Origin: Eggerthellales bacterium
GTDB lineage: Bacteria > Actinomycetota > Coriobacteriia > Coriobacteriales > Eggerthellaceae
Reading direction: 5' to 3'
Assembly: GCA_029006935.1 (NCBI GenBank)
Contig: JAQXGX010000087.1
Span: 1-44,082 of the forward strand
DNA length: 44,082 nucleotides
Position numbers and translations under genes: made by a program
Shown here: positions 25,856 through 32,824 of the stretch, in pieces
How positions within the stretch are numbered: the first letter of the stretch is position 1
Layout of the letters: every line of letters starts with the position of its first letter
Notes under the pieces: model-generated
The model's database searches: none
What the model was told of the DNA's origin: nothing
Seen by the model: the letters and a program-made list of their open reading frames with translations, nothing else

Positions 25856-25942
25856 TTACCCATTTCTTGCGTCTATTCCGCGGCAATTCCAGTTTGTGAC
25901 CAACAGGAAATACCTCAGCGGAGGGAAAACCCGCCGCCTTCC

Positions 25943-26779
25943 CTATTCGGCTCCCATCTGGGCCCATTCCACCCCGCCCAGAGAGCAGGGGCGATCGCAG
26001 GCAAGGAGCATGACGTTGTCCGACCCTCCGAAGTCTGAGTCCGGACAGGGGATCACGTACACGTAGGGAAAGACTGCGGCCAGGGTCCGAACCCCCCGCT
26101 CAACCGTGGGTCCGTAGGCGCCTTCTTCGTCCACCACGTTCAGAACGTACACCCCGCCCGGCCTCAGGGCACGGCGAGCATGCTCGCACACCTCCACGGC
26201 TTCCTGGCCGCCGGACGGAGCCGCTCCCGCGAAGCAGTCGTTGATGACCACGTCGTAGTCCATGCCGCAAGCACCAAGCAGGTAGTCCTGGGCCCTGGCG
26301 CTGACCAGGTTCAGCCGCGGGCCAGATTCCCCGCATCGCTCCTTTAGCAGGTCGTCCAGGAAGAAATGGCGGCGGGCTATGCGGGTGACCAGCGGGTCCG
26401 CCTCCAACACATCCACGGAAACGTCCGGATGGCGGCTTATCACGTGCTTCGGGTAAGCGTAGCCCCCTCCGCCCAGCATGAGCATGCGTCGACGAGGATT
26501 GGCGGGGCTTTCGTCGTCAAACACGTGGTCGAAGGCCCGGTAGTACTCGAACACCAGGTCGAATCGACGCGCCGGGGAAACATAGGTGGCGCTCTGGTAC
26601 ACGCCTCCCTGGGAAAGCACGCGAACGCGCTCCCCTTCCTTGGTGGTTGTTTCGAACACGGTGATGGGGCCGAACTTCGCAAGGGGATACCAGCGCACAT
26701 GGCAAAGAGTCGCGGCGGCGGCTGCCCCCGCCAAGGCGGCGGCGGTCACGGCGCTAAGCAGCAGGGGTTTCCTCTTCAC
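25943..26779 (-). CDS. spermidine-synthase-like methyltransferase-fold protein, membrane anchored
   Basis: This 278-aa protein has an N-terminal hydrophobic segment (about 7-27) and then a class I SAM-type fold of the SpeE kind. MLMLGGGGYAYPKHV is the nucleotide loop, VDVLEADPLVTRIAR the acidic loop, and YDVVINDCFAG the catalytic-strand region. Polyamine synthases have DAY or DSTDP at the last site; here it is NDCF, so spermidine synthesis is doubtful. Membrane-anchored members of this family have unknown substrates. It starts with GTG, with GAAAGGA 6 bp upstream. No operon partner is seen. Confidence 0.8.
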   Translation of the reverse strand: MKRKPLLLSAVTAAALAGAAAAATLCHVRWYPLAKFGPITVFETTTKEGERVRVLSQGGVYQSATYVSPARRFDLVFEYYRAFDHVFDDESPANPRRRMLMLGGGGYAYPKHVISRHPDVSVDVLEADPLVTRIARRHFFLDDLLKERCGESGPRLNLVSARAQDYLLGACGMDYDVVINDCFAGAAPSGGQEAVEVCEHARRALRPGGVYVLNVVDEEGAYGPTVERGVRTLAAVFPYVYVIPCPDSDFGGSDNVMLLACDRPCSLGGVEWAQMGAE

Positions 26780-27593
26780 GGGGCATCCTTTCGTCGAATC
26801 CGATTCAGTAGGTCGGGTCTAAGCGGCGCCGAAACAGGCGCAACGCCCTTTTGGGAAGCATAGCCGATTGCGGCCAACGCCGCCCGCCGCGCAGAGGGAC
26901 CGCTCCTGTTAGGGACGCCGTTGCCCGAATCGGCCCCCACCCGTTAGCCGGCCCGGGCAAACAGCGGCCGTGGTCGTGACCTCGGTGCCCCGCGATTCAT
27001 GCTGCGAGCGGGCCTTGGCCTACCCGCCCCTCGGTGCACCCGACCTCCGAAGCCCGGCGCGGCCCCGCTCGCAAGCCACAGCCCGCGGTTTGCCCAGGGT
27101 AGTTTTTTTTCGCCCTTTTCGGGGGTCAAATCGGGGTTCTGCACGACCATGCTCCTCAGGTCAGGATAGTTATCCGCTCCTTCGTCCTTGCGGCAAAATA
27201 CAGGCAAGCCCCTGACCTGGGGTTTCCCCGACGTGCTGATGCGGGGAGTGGGCGAAGGATACCGCGACTCCGGAAATGGAAGCTGAGAGGGCTCGCGGAA
27301 TCGTACAGAACCGCGGTTTCATGCCCGGAAAGCCCCTGATTTCTGCCCTGGAAACGGAATCGTACAGAACCTCGAGTTCTCGGACGAAGGGGAACGCGGC
27401 TCAACCAAGGATGGCAATATGCACGGGCTTCGCCTCCCGCTCAACCCAGGCCCTCCCGCCCCGTGTCAATTTGGACGTCGAAAGCGGGCTTGCGCCCCCG
27501 AAATAAAGGGGTCGTTAGACCAGCAATGAGGCAGCTCGCCCAGCCCTTGGCACCCCAGCCTCAGTCTCACCCGAAGCCGGATGCCCCGCAAAA
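26780..27593. other. 0.8-kb non-coding stretch
   Basis: No ORF here has a credible ribosome binding site or protein-like composition. It holds a T8 run at 27103-27110 and three related repeats listed separately. It could be a decayed element next to the tRNA cluster, but no integrase or attachment repeat is seen. Confidence 0.6.
27082..27395. repeat. TCGTRCAGAACC repeats, three copies
   Basis: CGGAATCGTACAGAACC occurs exactly at 27296-27312 and 27355-27371 (unit 59 bp). A third copy lies inverted: TCGTGCAGAACC on the minus strand at 27135-27146. Similarity between the inverted and first direct copies extends about 60 bp (then CG-TTT, CCCG-AAAG, CCCTGG). It looks like a dispersed intergenic repeat family. 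Confidence 0.55.
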
Positions 27594-27619
27594 CAAAAAA
27601 ACCTCCCAGAAGGGAGGTC
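27594..27619 (-). terminator. terminator of the tRNA-His-Lys-Lys transcript
   Basis: ACCTCCC / GGGAGGT (27601-27607, 27612-27618) is followed on the minus strand by a run of seven T. It lies 10 bp past the last tRNA. Confidence 0.9.
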
Positions 27620-27628
27620 AAATTCGAA

Positions 27629-27704
27629 TGGTGGACCGTCGGGGACTCGAACCCCGGACCTTGGGATTAAGAGTCCCCTGCTCTACCAACTAAGCTAACG
27701 GTCC
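27629..27704 (-). tRNA. tRNA-Lys (CTT), copy 2
   Basis: This is a full cloverleaf with acceptor GGACCGT / ACGGTCC and anticodon loop CTCTTAA (anticodon CTT). The CCA end is encoded. It is identical over 76 nt to the copy 29 bp upstream. Confidence 0.96.
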
Positions 27705-27733
27705 AAGAAAACATACGTTGTGCTCGAATCAGA

Positions 27734-27809
27734 TGGTGGACCGTCGGGGACTCGAACCCCGGACCTTGGGATTAAGAGTCCCCTGCTCTACCAACTAAGC
27801 TAACGGTCC
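27734..27809 (-). tRNA. tRNA-Lys (CTT), copy 1
   Basis: It has the same 76-nt sequence as the neighbouring copy, with anticodon CTT and encoded CCA. The flanking sequences differ. Confidence 0.96.
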
Positions 27810-27875
27810 GTTTTCATCCGATGAACACTGCCCACGCGCCTTCGCGCCGGGCGTATGCGATTATCAAAAGCGCGC

Positions 27876-27953
27876 TGGGGTGGGTAATGGGACTCGAACC
27901 CACGATCTCCAGAGCCACAATCTGGCGCCTTAGCCAACTAGGCCATACCCACC
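27876..27953 (-). tRNA. tRNA-His (GTG)
   Basis: The anticodon loop is TTGTGGC (anticodon GTG). The acceptor is GTGGGTA / TACCCAC with the extra G at -1 opposite C73, the histidine identity pair, and CCA is encoded. First of three tRNAs in the transcript. Confidence 0.96.
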
Positions 27954-27969
27954 ATGAGCGCAGGGCAAT

Positions 27970-27998
27970 AGTATACGCACCTTGCTTTCCCCGCGCAA
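27970..27998 (-). promoter_or_regulatory. promoter of the tRNA-His-Lys-Lys cluster
   Basis: On the minus strand, TTGCGC (27993-27998) and TATACT (27970-27975) are separated by 17 bp, ending 17 bp before the tRNA-His 5' end. Confidence 0.7.
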
Positions 27999-28022
27999 GT
28001 ATGTTTTATAAAATAATTCGGG

Positions 28023-28028
28023 TACAAT
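28023..28028 (+). promoter_or_regulatory. possible -10 of the NYN gene
   Basis: TACAAT lies about 98 bp upstream of the ATG. The upstream region is AT-rich but has no clear -35. Confidence 0.4.
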
Positions 28029-28125
28029 CTGGTAGTCCCCCTCAGGGCTCTACTTATATATTCCAGGCGCACCAGCGCCCCAATCACGAGCGGCCCCATC
28101 CTCCGCCGCTGCCCCTAGGAGAGAA

Positions 28126-29538
28126 ATGGAACTCAAACCCTCATCGGAAAAGCGTTTCGCGCTGCTCATCGATGCAGACAACGTATCCGCAAAATACCTG
28201 AAGCCCATTCTGGACGAGCTGTCCAAGTACGGCACCGTCACCTACAAGCGCATCTACGGTGACTGGACCCTGACGCTGCACGCAAAGTGGAAGGACGCGC
28301 TGCTGAAGGCGTCCATCACCCCCATCCAGCAGTTCGGCTACACCCAGGGCAAGAACGCCACCGACAGCGCCATGATCATCGACGCCATGGACATCCTGTA
28401 CACCAACAACGTGGACGGCTTCTGCATCGTTTCCTCCGACAGCGACTTCACCCGCCTTGCCTCCCGACTGCGGGAAAGCGGCGTCATGGTCATCGGCATG
28501 GGAGAAAAGAAGACCCCCGTTCCCTTCCGAACCGCCTGCGACGTGTTCACAACCCTCGAGCTGCTGGTGGGCGAACGGGGAAGCCGGCGCCGCGGCGGCA
28601 AGGGACAGGCATCCTCCATTGACGATCCCACGGCAACCAGGGAGCAGATCGAGCACGCGGTCGTCGAGATCATCACCGACAACCAGAACAACGGCAAGGC
28701 CACCGGCCTGGGAGAAATCGGCAGCCGCCTCCAGAAGCGCTACCCGGACTTCGACGTGCGCAACTACGGGACCAACCTGCTTTCCAAGCTGCTGAACGAC
28801 TTCGAGGGCGTGGAGATCCGCAAAGACGGCAGCAACGTGGTAGTGGAGCTGACGGACGCTTCGCTGCATGAGGGCACCGAGGAAGAGGGCGAAAAACCCG
28901 TCGACCAGCCCGCTGCCGAAGCAGCGGAGACCGAGCCTGAGGGCGAAGCCGCTGCCGAGAAGCCGCGCTCCCGCCGCAGCCGCCGCTCCCGCCGCAGCCG
29001 CAAGACCGCAACCGCAGAGTCCGAGGCAGAGCAGGAGCCCGCAGAGCAGGCCCCCGACTCCCAAGAGCCCTCCGCCGAGCCCCAGGACAAGGCAGACGGA
29101 GACGCCGCCGAGGAAAAGCCCCCGGCCGAAGGCGATGACGCAGCCCGGGAAAGCGCCAAGACCGCGCCCGCTCCCCGTCGCAGACCCCGGTCCCGCTCCC
29201 GGTCAAAGGCCAAGGAAGCCGACTCCGCAGAAGCCGATCAGTCCCCCGCCGAGCCCGAGCAGGCGCCCGAGCCTGAATCAGCACCTTCCCCGGAAATCCA
29301 GCCCTCCCCCGACCAGGATCCTGACGACGCCCTGGTCAAGGCCTTCATCCTGGAGCAGATCGCCCAGGCAGGAGAAGAAGGAGCAGCTGTGGGCTTGCTG
29401 GGCAGGCGCGTCCGCGGCAAGTTCCGCACCTTCCGCCTGAGAGATCGGGGCTTCCAGAACCTCCGCGCCTATCTGGCCACCATCGATGGCGTGACCATTG
29501 CCAAATCGGGCCGGGAGCACTTCGCCCACCTGTCCTAG
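28126..29538 (+). CDS. NYN (LabA/DUF88) domain protein with two OST-HTH/LOTUS-like domains
   Basis: This 470-aa protein has an NYN PIN-like RNase domain at about 8-150, with RFALLIDADNVSAKY, the second acidic set in NATDSAMIIDAMDIL and the third in SSDSDFTRLASRL. A first OST-HTH-like winged domain follows (about 168-245, EIGSRLQKRYPDFDVRNYG). Next is a long Glu/Ala/Pro-rich linker with RS-type repeats (RSRRSRRSRRSRK and RSRSRSK). A second OST-HTH-like domain closes the protein (about 400-470). It is probably an RNA-binding or RNA-cleaving factor; its target is unknown. AGGAGAG precedes the ATG. It is divergent from the tRNA cluster and has its own terminator. Confidence 0.87.
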   Translation: MELKPSSEKRFALLIDADNVSAKYLKPILDELSKYGTVTYKRIYGDWTLTLHAKWKDALLKASITPIQQFGYTQGKNATDSAMIIDAMDILYTNNVDGFCIVSSDSDFTRLASRLRESGVMVIGMGEKKTPVPFRTACDVFTTLELLVGERGSRRRGGKGQASSIDDPTATREQIEHAVVEIITDNQNNGKATGLGEIGSRLQKRYPDFDVRNYGTNLLSKLLNDFEGVEIRKDGSNVVVELTDASLHEGTEEEGEKPVDQPAAEAAETEPEGEAAAEKPRSRRSRRSRRSRKTATAESEAEQEPAEQAPDSQEPSAEPQDKADGDAAEEKPPAEGDDAARESAKTAPAPRRRPRSRSRSKAKEADSAEADQSPAEPEQAPEPESAPSPEIQPSPDQDPDDALVKAFILEQIAQAGEEGAAVGLLGRRVRGKFRTFRLRDRGFQNLRAYLATIDGVTIAKSGREHFAHLS

Positions 29539-29613
29539 GTTCCGCCCCGCCCGCCCAAGGAGCAAAACCGGCTTAGCCAGCGCGCCAAGGGAAAAAGGCG
29601 TCGGCAATCGAAA

Positions 29614-29652
29614 GACTCCCTGGAAGCAGCCGCCTCCAGGGAGTCTTATTTT
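29614..29652 (+). terminator. terminator of the NYN gene
   Basis: GACTCCCTGGA / TCCAGGGAGTC (29614-29624, 29635-29645) is followed by TTATTTT. Confidence 0.88.
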
Positions 29653-29654
29653 GC

Positions 29655-29689
29655 CCCGAAAACCAGAAGGACCCTGCATCGCAGGGCCC
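29655..29689 (-). terminator. terminator of sstT
   Basis: On the minus strand GGGCCCTGC-GAT-GCAGGGTCC is followed by TTCTGGTTTTC. It lies about 60 bp past the sstT stop and faces the NYN terminator. Confidence 0.65.
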
Positions 29690-29747
29690 TTCGGCATGCC
29701 GCAGGGGATCACATCAATCCCACAGCGCCTCTTTAGAATATGCGCTC

Positions 29748-31043
29748 CTACTCGCCCGCAGGCTCGTGATAGGGGGCGTGGTCCTTACCAGGAGTGAACT
29801 CGATGCCCTGCTTCCTCAGCGCACGATACTGGGCAGAAGCCGTGAACAGAACGTCGGAAGAAGAGTTGAGGGCGGTTTCGCAGGAGTCCTGGATCACGCC
29901 GATGATCATGCCGATGGCAACTGCCTGCATGGCGATGTCGTTGGAGACGCCGAACAGGGAGCAGGCCAGGGGGATCAGCAGCAGGGAGCCGCCGGCAACG
30001 CCGGAAGCGCCGCATGCGGAAACTGCGGCAAGCACGCACAGGATCACCGCGGTGAAGGGATCGATGGCAATCCCCAGGGTCTGGGCAACGGCCATGGACA
30101 TGACGGTGATGGTGATGGCAGCGCCGCCCATGTTGATGGTTGCGCCCAGGGGAATGGAAACGCCGTAGGCATCCTGGTCAAGGCCCAGCTTCTGGCACAG
30201 GTTCATGTTGACCGGGATGTTAGCCGCAGAGGAGCGGGTGAAGAACGCGGTCACGCCGGAGTCCTTCAGCGTGCGCAGAACCAGCGGATACGGGTTCTTG
30301 CCCATGCACAGGAAGGAAAGCAGCGGGTTGGTGACCAGCGCCACGAACAGCATGCAGCCCACCAGGACCAGGATCAGATGGCCGTACTCGGTGAAGATCT
30401 CGATACCGTTAGAGGAAACGGACTGGTAGACCAGGCCGCAGATGCCGATGGGAGCAAGCTGGATGACCCAGCCCACGATCTTGTTCACGGCATCGGCCAG
30501 GGACTTCAGCACGTCCTTGGTGTTATCGGACGCAGAGCGCAGCGCAATGCCCAGGAACACTGCCCAGACCAAGATGCCCAGGTAGTTGGCATCGGTCAGG
30601 GAGCCGATGGGGTTGGAGAACATCTTCAGGATCAGGGCGGTCAGCACCTCGCCGATGCCCTGGGGAGAGGTGTTCTCAATACCTTCGGCGGAAGGCAGGG
30701 TCACGATGCTGGGCACCAGGAAGCTGGCGGCTACGGCCACGGCTGCCGCGACCAGGGTGCAGGCAACGTACAGAAGAACGATGTCCTTCATGCCGCCAGA
30801 CGCCTTGGCGTTGGCAAGGGCGCTCATGACCAGGAAGAAGACCAGGCACGGGGCAACGGCCTTCAGGGCAGAAACGAAGATGGTGCCCAGAAGCTCGATG
30901 GCCTGATTGCCTCCAGGAAGAATGAAGGCAAGCACCACGCCAATTGCCAAGCCGATCACGATACGCAGGATCAGACTGCAGTCGCACCACGCATGAACCG
31001 CGGCAACCAGCGGGTTCTTCTTCTCATCCGTGTTCTCTGCCAT
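29748..31043 (-). CDS. sstT: serine/threonine:Na+ symporter
   Basis: This 431-aa membrane protein belongs to the dicarboxylate/amino acid:cation symporter family. SstT-like features are the opening RIVIGLAIGVVLAFILPG, AVAPCLVFFLVMSALANAK, and the substrate region GATINMGGAAITITVMSMAVAQTLG with serine-rich hairpin FFTRSSAANIPVNM. It imports serine and threonine with sodium. The ORF track begins at a GTG inside the ribosome binding site AAAGGAG; the ATG at 31043 (MAENTDEKK) fits better. It complements the serine synthesis genes at the left end. tRNA-Leu lies about 100 bp upstream on the same strand. Confidence 0.92.
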   Translation of the reverse strand: MAENTDEKKNPLVAAVHAWCDCSLILRIVIGLAIGVVLAFILPGGNQAIELLGTIFVSALKAVAPCLVFFLVMSALANAKASGGMKDIVLLYVACTLVAAAVAVAASFLVPSIVTLPSAEGIENTSPQGIGEVLTALILKMFSNPIGSLTDANYLGILVWAVFLGIALRSASDNTKDVLKSLADAVNKIVGWVIQLAPIGICGLVYQSVSSNGIEIFTEYGHLILVLVGCMLFVALVTNPLLSFLCMGKNPYPLVLRTLKDSGVTAFFTRSSAANIPVNMNLCQKLGLDQDAYGVSIPLGATINMGGAAITITVMSMAVAQTLGIAIDPFTAVILCVLAAVSACGASGVAGGSLLLIPLACSLFGVSNDIAMQAVAIGMIIGVIQDSCETALNSSSDVLFTASAQYRALRKQGIEFTPGKDHAPYHEPAGE

Positions 31044-31141
31044 CGGTATCACTCCTTTCGAATACGGCTCTCCGCCTCAGGCCCCGCGGGCCATATCGAC
31101 GAAGAAGGGCCCGGCGTTGAAACCAGGCCCTGACTAACCAA

Positions 31142-31227
31142 TGGTGCGGGCGAAAGGACTTGAACCTTCACGGGGGTTACCCACCAGAACCTAAACCTGG
31201 CGCGTCTGCCAATTCCGCCACGCCCGC
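31142..31227 (-). tRNA. tRNA-Leu (TAG)
   Basis: This is an 86-nt class II tRNA with a long variable arm. The anticodon loop is TTTAGGT (anticodon TAG), the acceptor is GCGGGCG, and CCA is encoded. Confidence 0.95.
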
Positions 31228-31352
31228 ATTTTCAAATCAGACGATTGGGCTCAGGACCGCGCAAAGACCGCAAGTCAAAAGACCAGTCGTCTCCTCAAAA
31301 CCTACATAGGCATAATAGCAAAAAATCTAAGCAATGAATCATATTTCTGTGC

Positions 31353-31358
31353 TACAAT
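31353..31358 (+). promoter_or_regulatory. probable -10 of infC-rpmI-rplT
   Basis: TACAAT lies upstream of the leader hairpins, about 165 bp before infC. The -35 is poor. Confidence 0.5.
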
Positions 31359-31364
31359 CATCCA

Positions 31365-31510
31365 GCTGCAAAAAGCGGGGAGCAACCCCCACCTGTTTCG
31401 GCAAGAGCTGATGGGTCGATTGAATAGCGCAGGACATCCTGCAATTCTACCTGACCCGGAGCGCATCTGCCTCGGGTTTTCTTTTGCACGCACGTTTTGT
31501 CATCAAGAGG
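31365..31510 (+). promoter_or_regulatory. infC leader with intrinsic terminator (attenuator)
   Basis: The leader can form GGGG-AGCAA-CCCC near 31377, GCAGG-ACAT-CCTGC (31429-31442), and a terminator stem ACCCGGAG / CTCGGGT (31454-31461, 31471-31477) followed by TTTTCTTTT. It precedes infC by about 36 bp. IF3-L35-L20 operons in other bacteria are autoregulated through such leaders (L20 in Firmicutes). Which ligand acts here is unknown. Confidence 0.65.
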
Positions 31511-31521
31511 AGGTGGGCACT

Positions 31522-32088
31522 ATAGCTGCTCAGGAGCCACGGCTCAACGACGAGATCAGGACCAAGGAATGTCGCCTGATCGGCTACGACGGAACCCAGC
31601 TGGGCATCTACCCTACTTCGCAGGCTCTGCGCATCGCAGAGGGCGAAGGCTACGACCTGGTAGAGATCGCCCCTCAGGCTGATCCGCCGGTCTGCCGCAT
31701 CATGGACTACGGCAAGTTCAAGTACGACCAGGCCATCAAGGCAAAGCAGGCTCGTAAGAACCAGAACAAGATCGAGACCAAGGAAATGAAGTTCCGCCCG
31801 AAGATCGACGTGGGCGACTACACCACCAAGAAGAAGCACGTGCTTCGCTTCCTGGAGGGTGGAAACAAGGTCAAGATCACGATCATGTTCCGCGGCCGCG
31901 AGATGGCCCACCCCGAACAGGGCTTGACCATCCTTGAGCGTCTTGCCGATGACCTGAAGGATGTGGCAGTTATCGAAAGCCAGCCCAAGATGGAAGGCCG
32001 CAACATGCACATGCTGATTGCTCCCCTCTCCTCATCGGCAAAGAAGAAGAACGAAAAGAAGAGCAAAAAAGAAGGAAAGGAAGACTAA
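31522..32088 (+). CDS. infC: translation initiation factor IF-3
   Basis: IF-3 binds the 30S subunit, prevents early 50S joining and checks start-codon pairing. The protein (188 aa) has the N-domain [17 protein letters not shown], the linker [16 protein letters not shown], and the C-domain through [22 protein letters not shown] and MHMLIAPL. No ATG or GTG fits the expected N-terminus. AGGAGG is followed after 8 bp by ATA (31522), which gives exactly the family N-terminus. The in-frame GTG at 31513 lies inside the ribosome binding site, and the ATG at 31411 lies in the leader. An AUA start would fit the known use of non-AUG starts by infC for autoregulation. rpmI overlaps the stop by one base. 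Confidence 0.9.
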   Translation: MAAQEPRLNDEIRTKECRLIGYDGTQLGIYPTSQALRIAEGEGYDLVEIAPQADPPVCRIMDYGKFKYDQAIKAKQARKNQNKIETKEMKFRPKIDVGDYTTKKKHVLRFLEGGNKVKITIMFRGREMAHPEQGLTILERLADDLKDVAVIESQPKMEGRNMHMLIAPLSSSAKKKNEKKSKKEGKED

Positions 32089-32285
32089 TGCCTAAGATGA
32101 AGACCCACCGTGGCACCGCTAAGCGTTTCCGCGTCACCGGTTCTGGCAAGATCATGCGCGCCAAGGCATACAAGAGCCACATTCTGACCAAGAAGAGCCC
32201 CAAGCGTAAGCGCAACTTCCGTCATGAAACCGAACTGGCCAAGGCAGACAACAAGGTTGTTGCTCGCAACCTGGGCCTGCGCTAA
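32088..32285 (+). CDS. rpmI: 50S ribosomal protein L35
   Basis: This 65-aa basic protein has [21 protein letters not shown] and the [15 protein letters not shown] motif of L35. It starts in TAATG overlapping the infC stop, with AAGGAAAGGA upstream. Confidence 0.97.
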   Translation: MPKMKTHRGTAKRFRVTGSGKIMRAKAYKSHILTKKSPKRKRNFRHETELAKADNKVVARNLGLR

Positions 32286-32305
32286 AGAACCGAAGGAGCT
32301 AAGAA

Positions 32306-32659
32306 ATGGCACGTATCAAGCGTTCTCTCCACGCACGTAAGAAGCGTCGTAACATCCTTTCCATGGCACGCGGCTACTACGGAGCAAAGTCCCGTTCCTA
32401 CCGCAACGCCAAGCAGCAGGTCATGAAGTCCCTGCAGTACCAGTATCGTGACCGCCGCAACAAGAAGCGTGAGATCCGTCGTCTCTGGATCACCCGCATC
32501 AACGCTGCAGCTCGCATCAACGGCATGTCCTACAGCACCTTCATGAACGGCCTGAAGAAGGCCGGCGTGGTGCTGGACCGCAAGGTTCTGGCAGACATGG
32601 CCGTGACCGACCCCGCAGCCTTCGCCGCTGTGGTCGAGGTCGCCAAGAAGGCCCTGTAG
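32306..32659 (+). CDS. rplT: 50S ribosomal protein L20
   Basis: This 117-aa protein has [18 protein letters not shown], the helical RNA-binding stretch [20 protein letters not shown] and [18 protein letters not shown]. It is the last gene of infC-rpmI-rplT, with GAAGGAG before the ATG. L20 is the autorepressor of this operon in several bacteria. Confidence 0.97.
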   Translation: MARIKRSLHARKKRRNILSMARGYYGAKSRSYRNAKQQVMKSLQYQYRDRRNKKREIRRLWITRINAAARINGMSYSTFMNGLKKAGVVLDRKVLADMAVTDPAAFAAVVEVAKKAL

Positions 32660-32696
32660 GCTCTGCTGTTTCAGACCAACGCAGCATTGCTCTTTC

Positions 32697-32733
32697 ACGA
32701 CCGTCGGGATTGTCCCGGCGGTCGTTCTTTTTT
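32697..32733 (+). terminator. terminator of infC-rpmI-rplT
   Basis: ACGACCGtCGGGA / TCCCGgCGGTCGT (32697-32709, 32713-32725) is followed by TCTTTTTTC. Confidence 0.92.
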
Positions 32734-32824
32734 CTGAAATCCCCTCCCCTTGGCCCTTACCAGGACCACAGCCAGTACAATGGGGCAAAACACGTAGCAC
32801 GCGCACATCACCTGAGGTAGCACC

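Noticed and set aside
26944-27693. Possible small genes between 26.8 and 27.7 kb
   Set aside because: The ORFs overlap repeats and tRNA genes, have no ribosome binding sites and do not look like proteins.
27594-28010. Integrated element or attachment site at the tRNA cluster
   Set aside because: No integrase, no direct repeat of a tRNA 3' end and no mobile genes were seen on either side.
31411-31521. IF-3 N-terminal extension from the upstream ATG
   Set aside because: The extra 37 codons coincide with the leader terminator hairpin and are not part of known IF-3 proteins.
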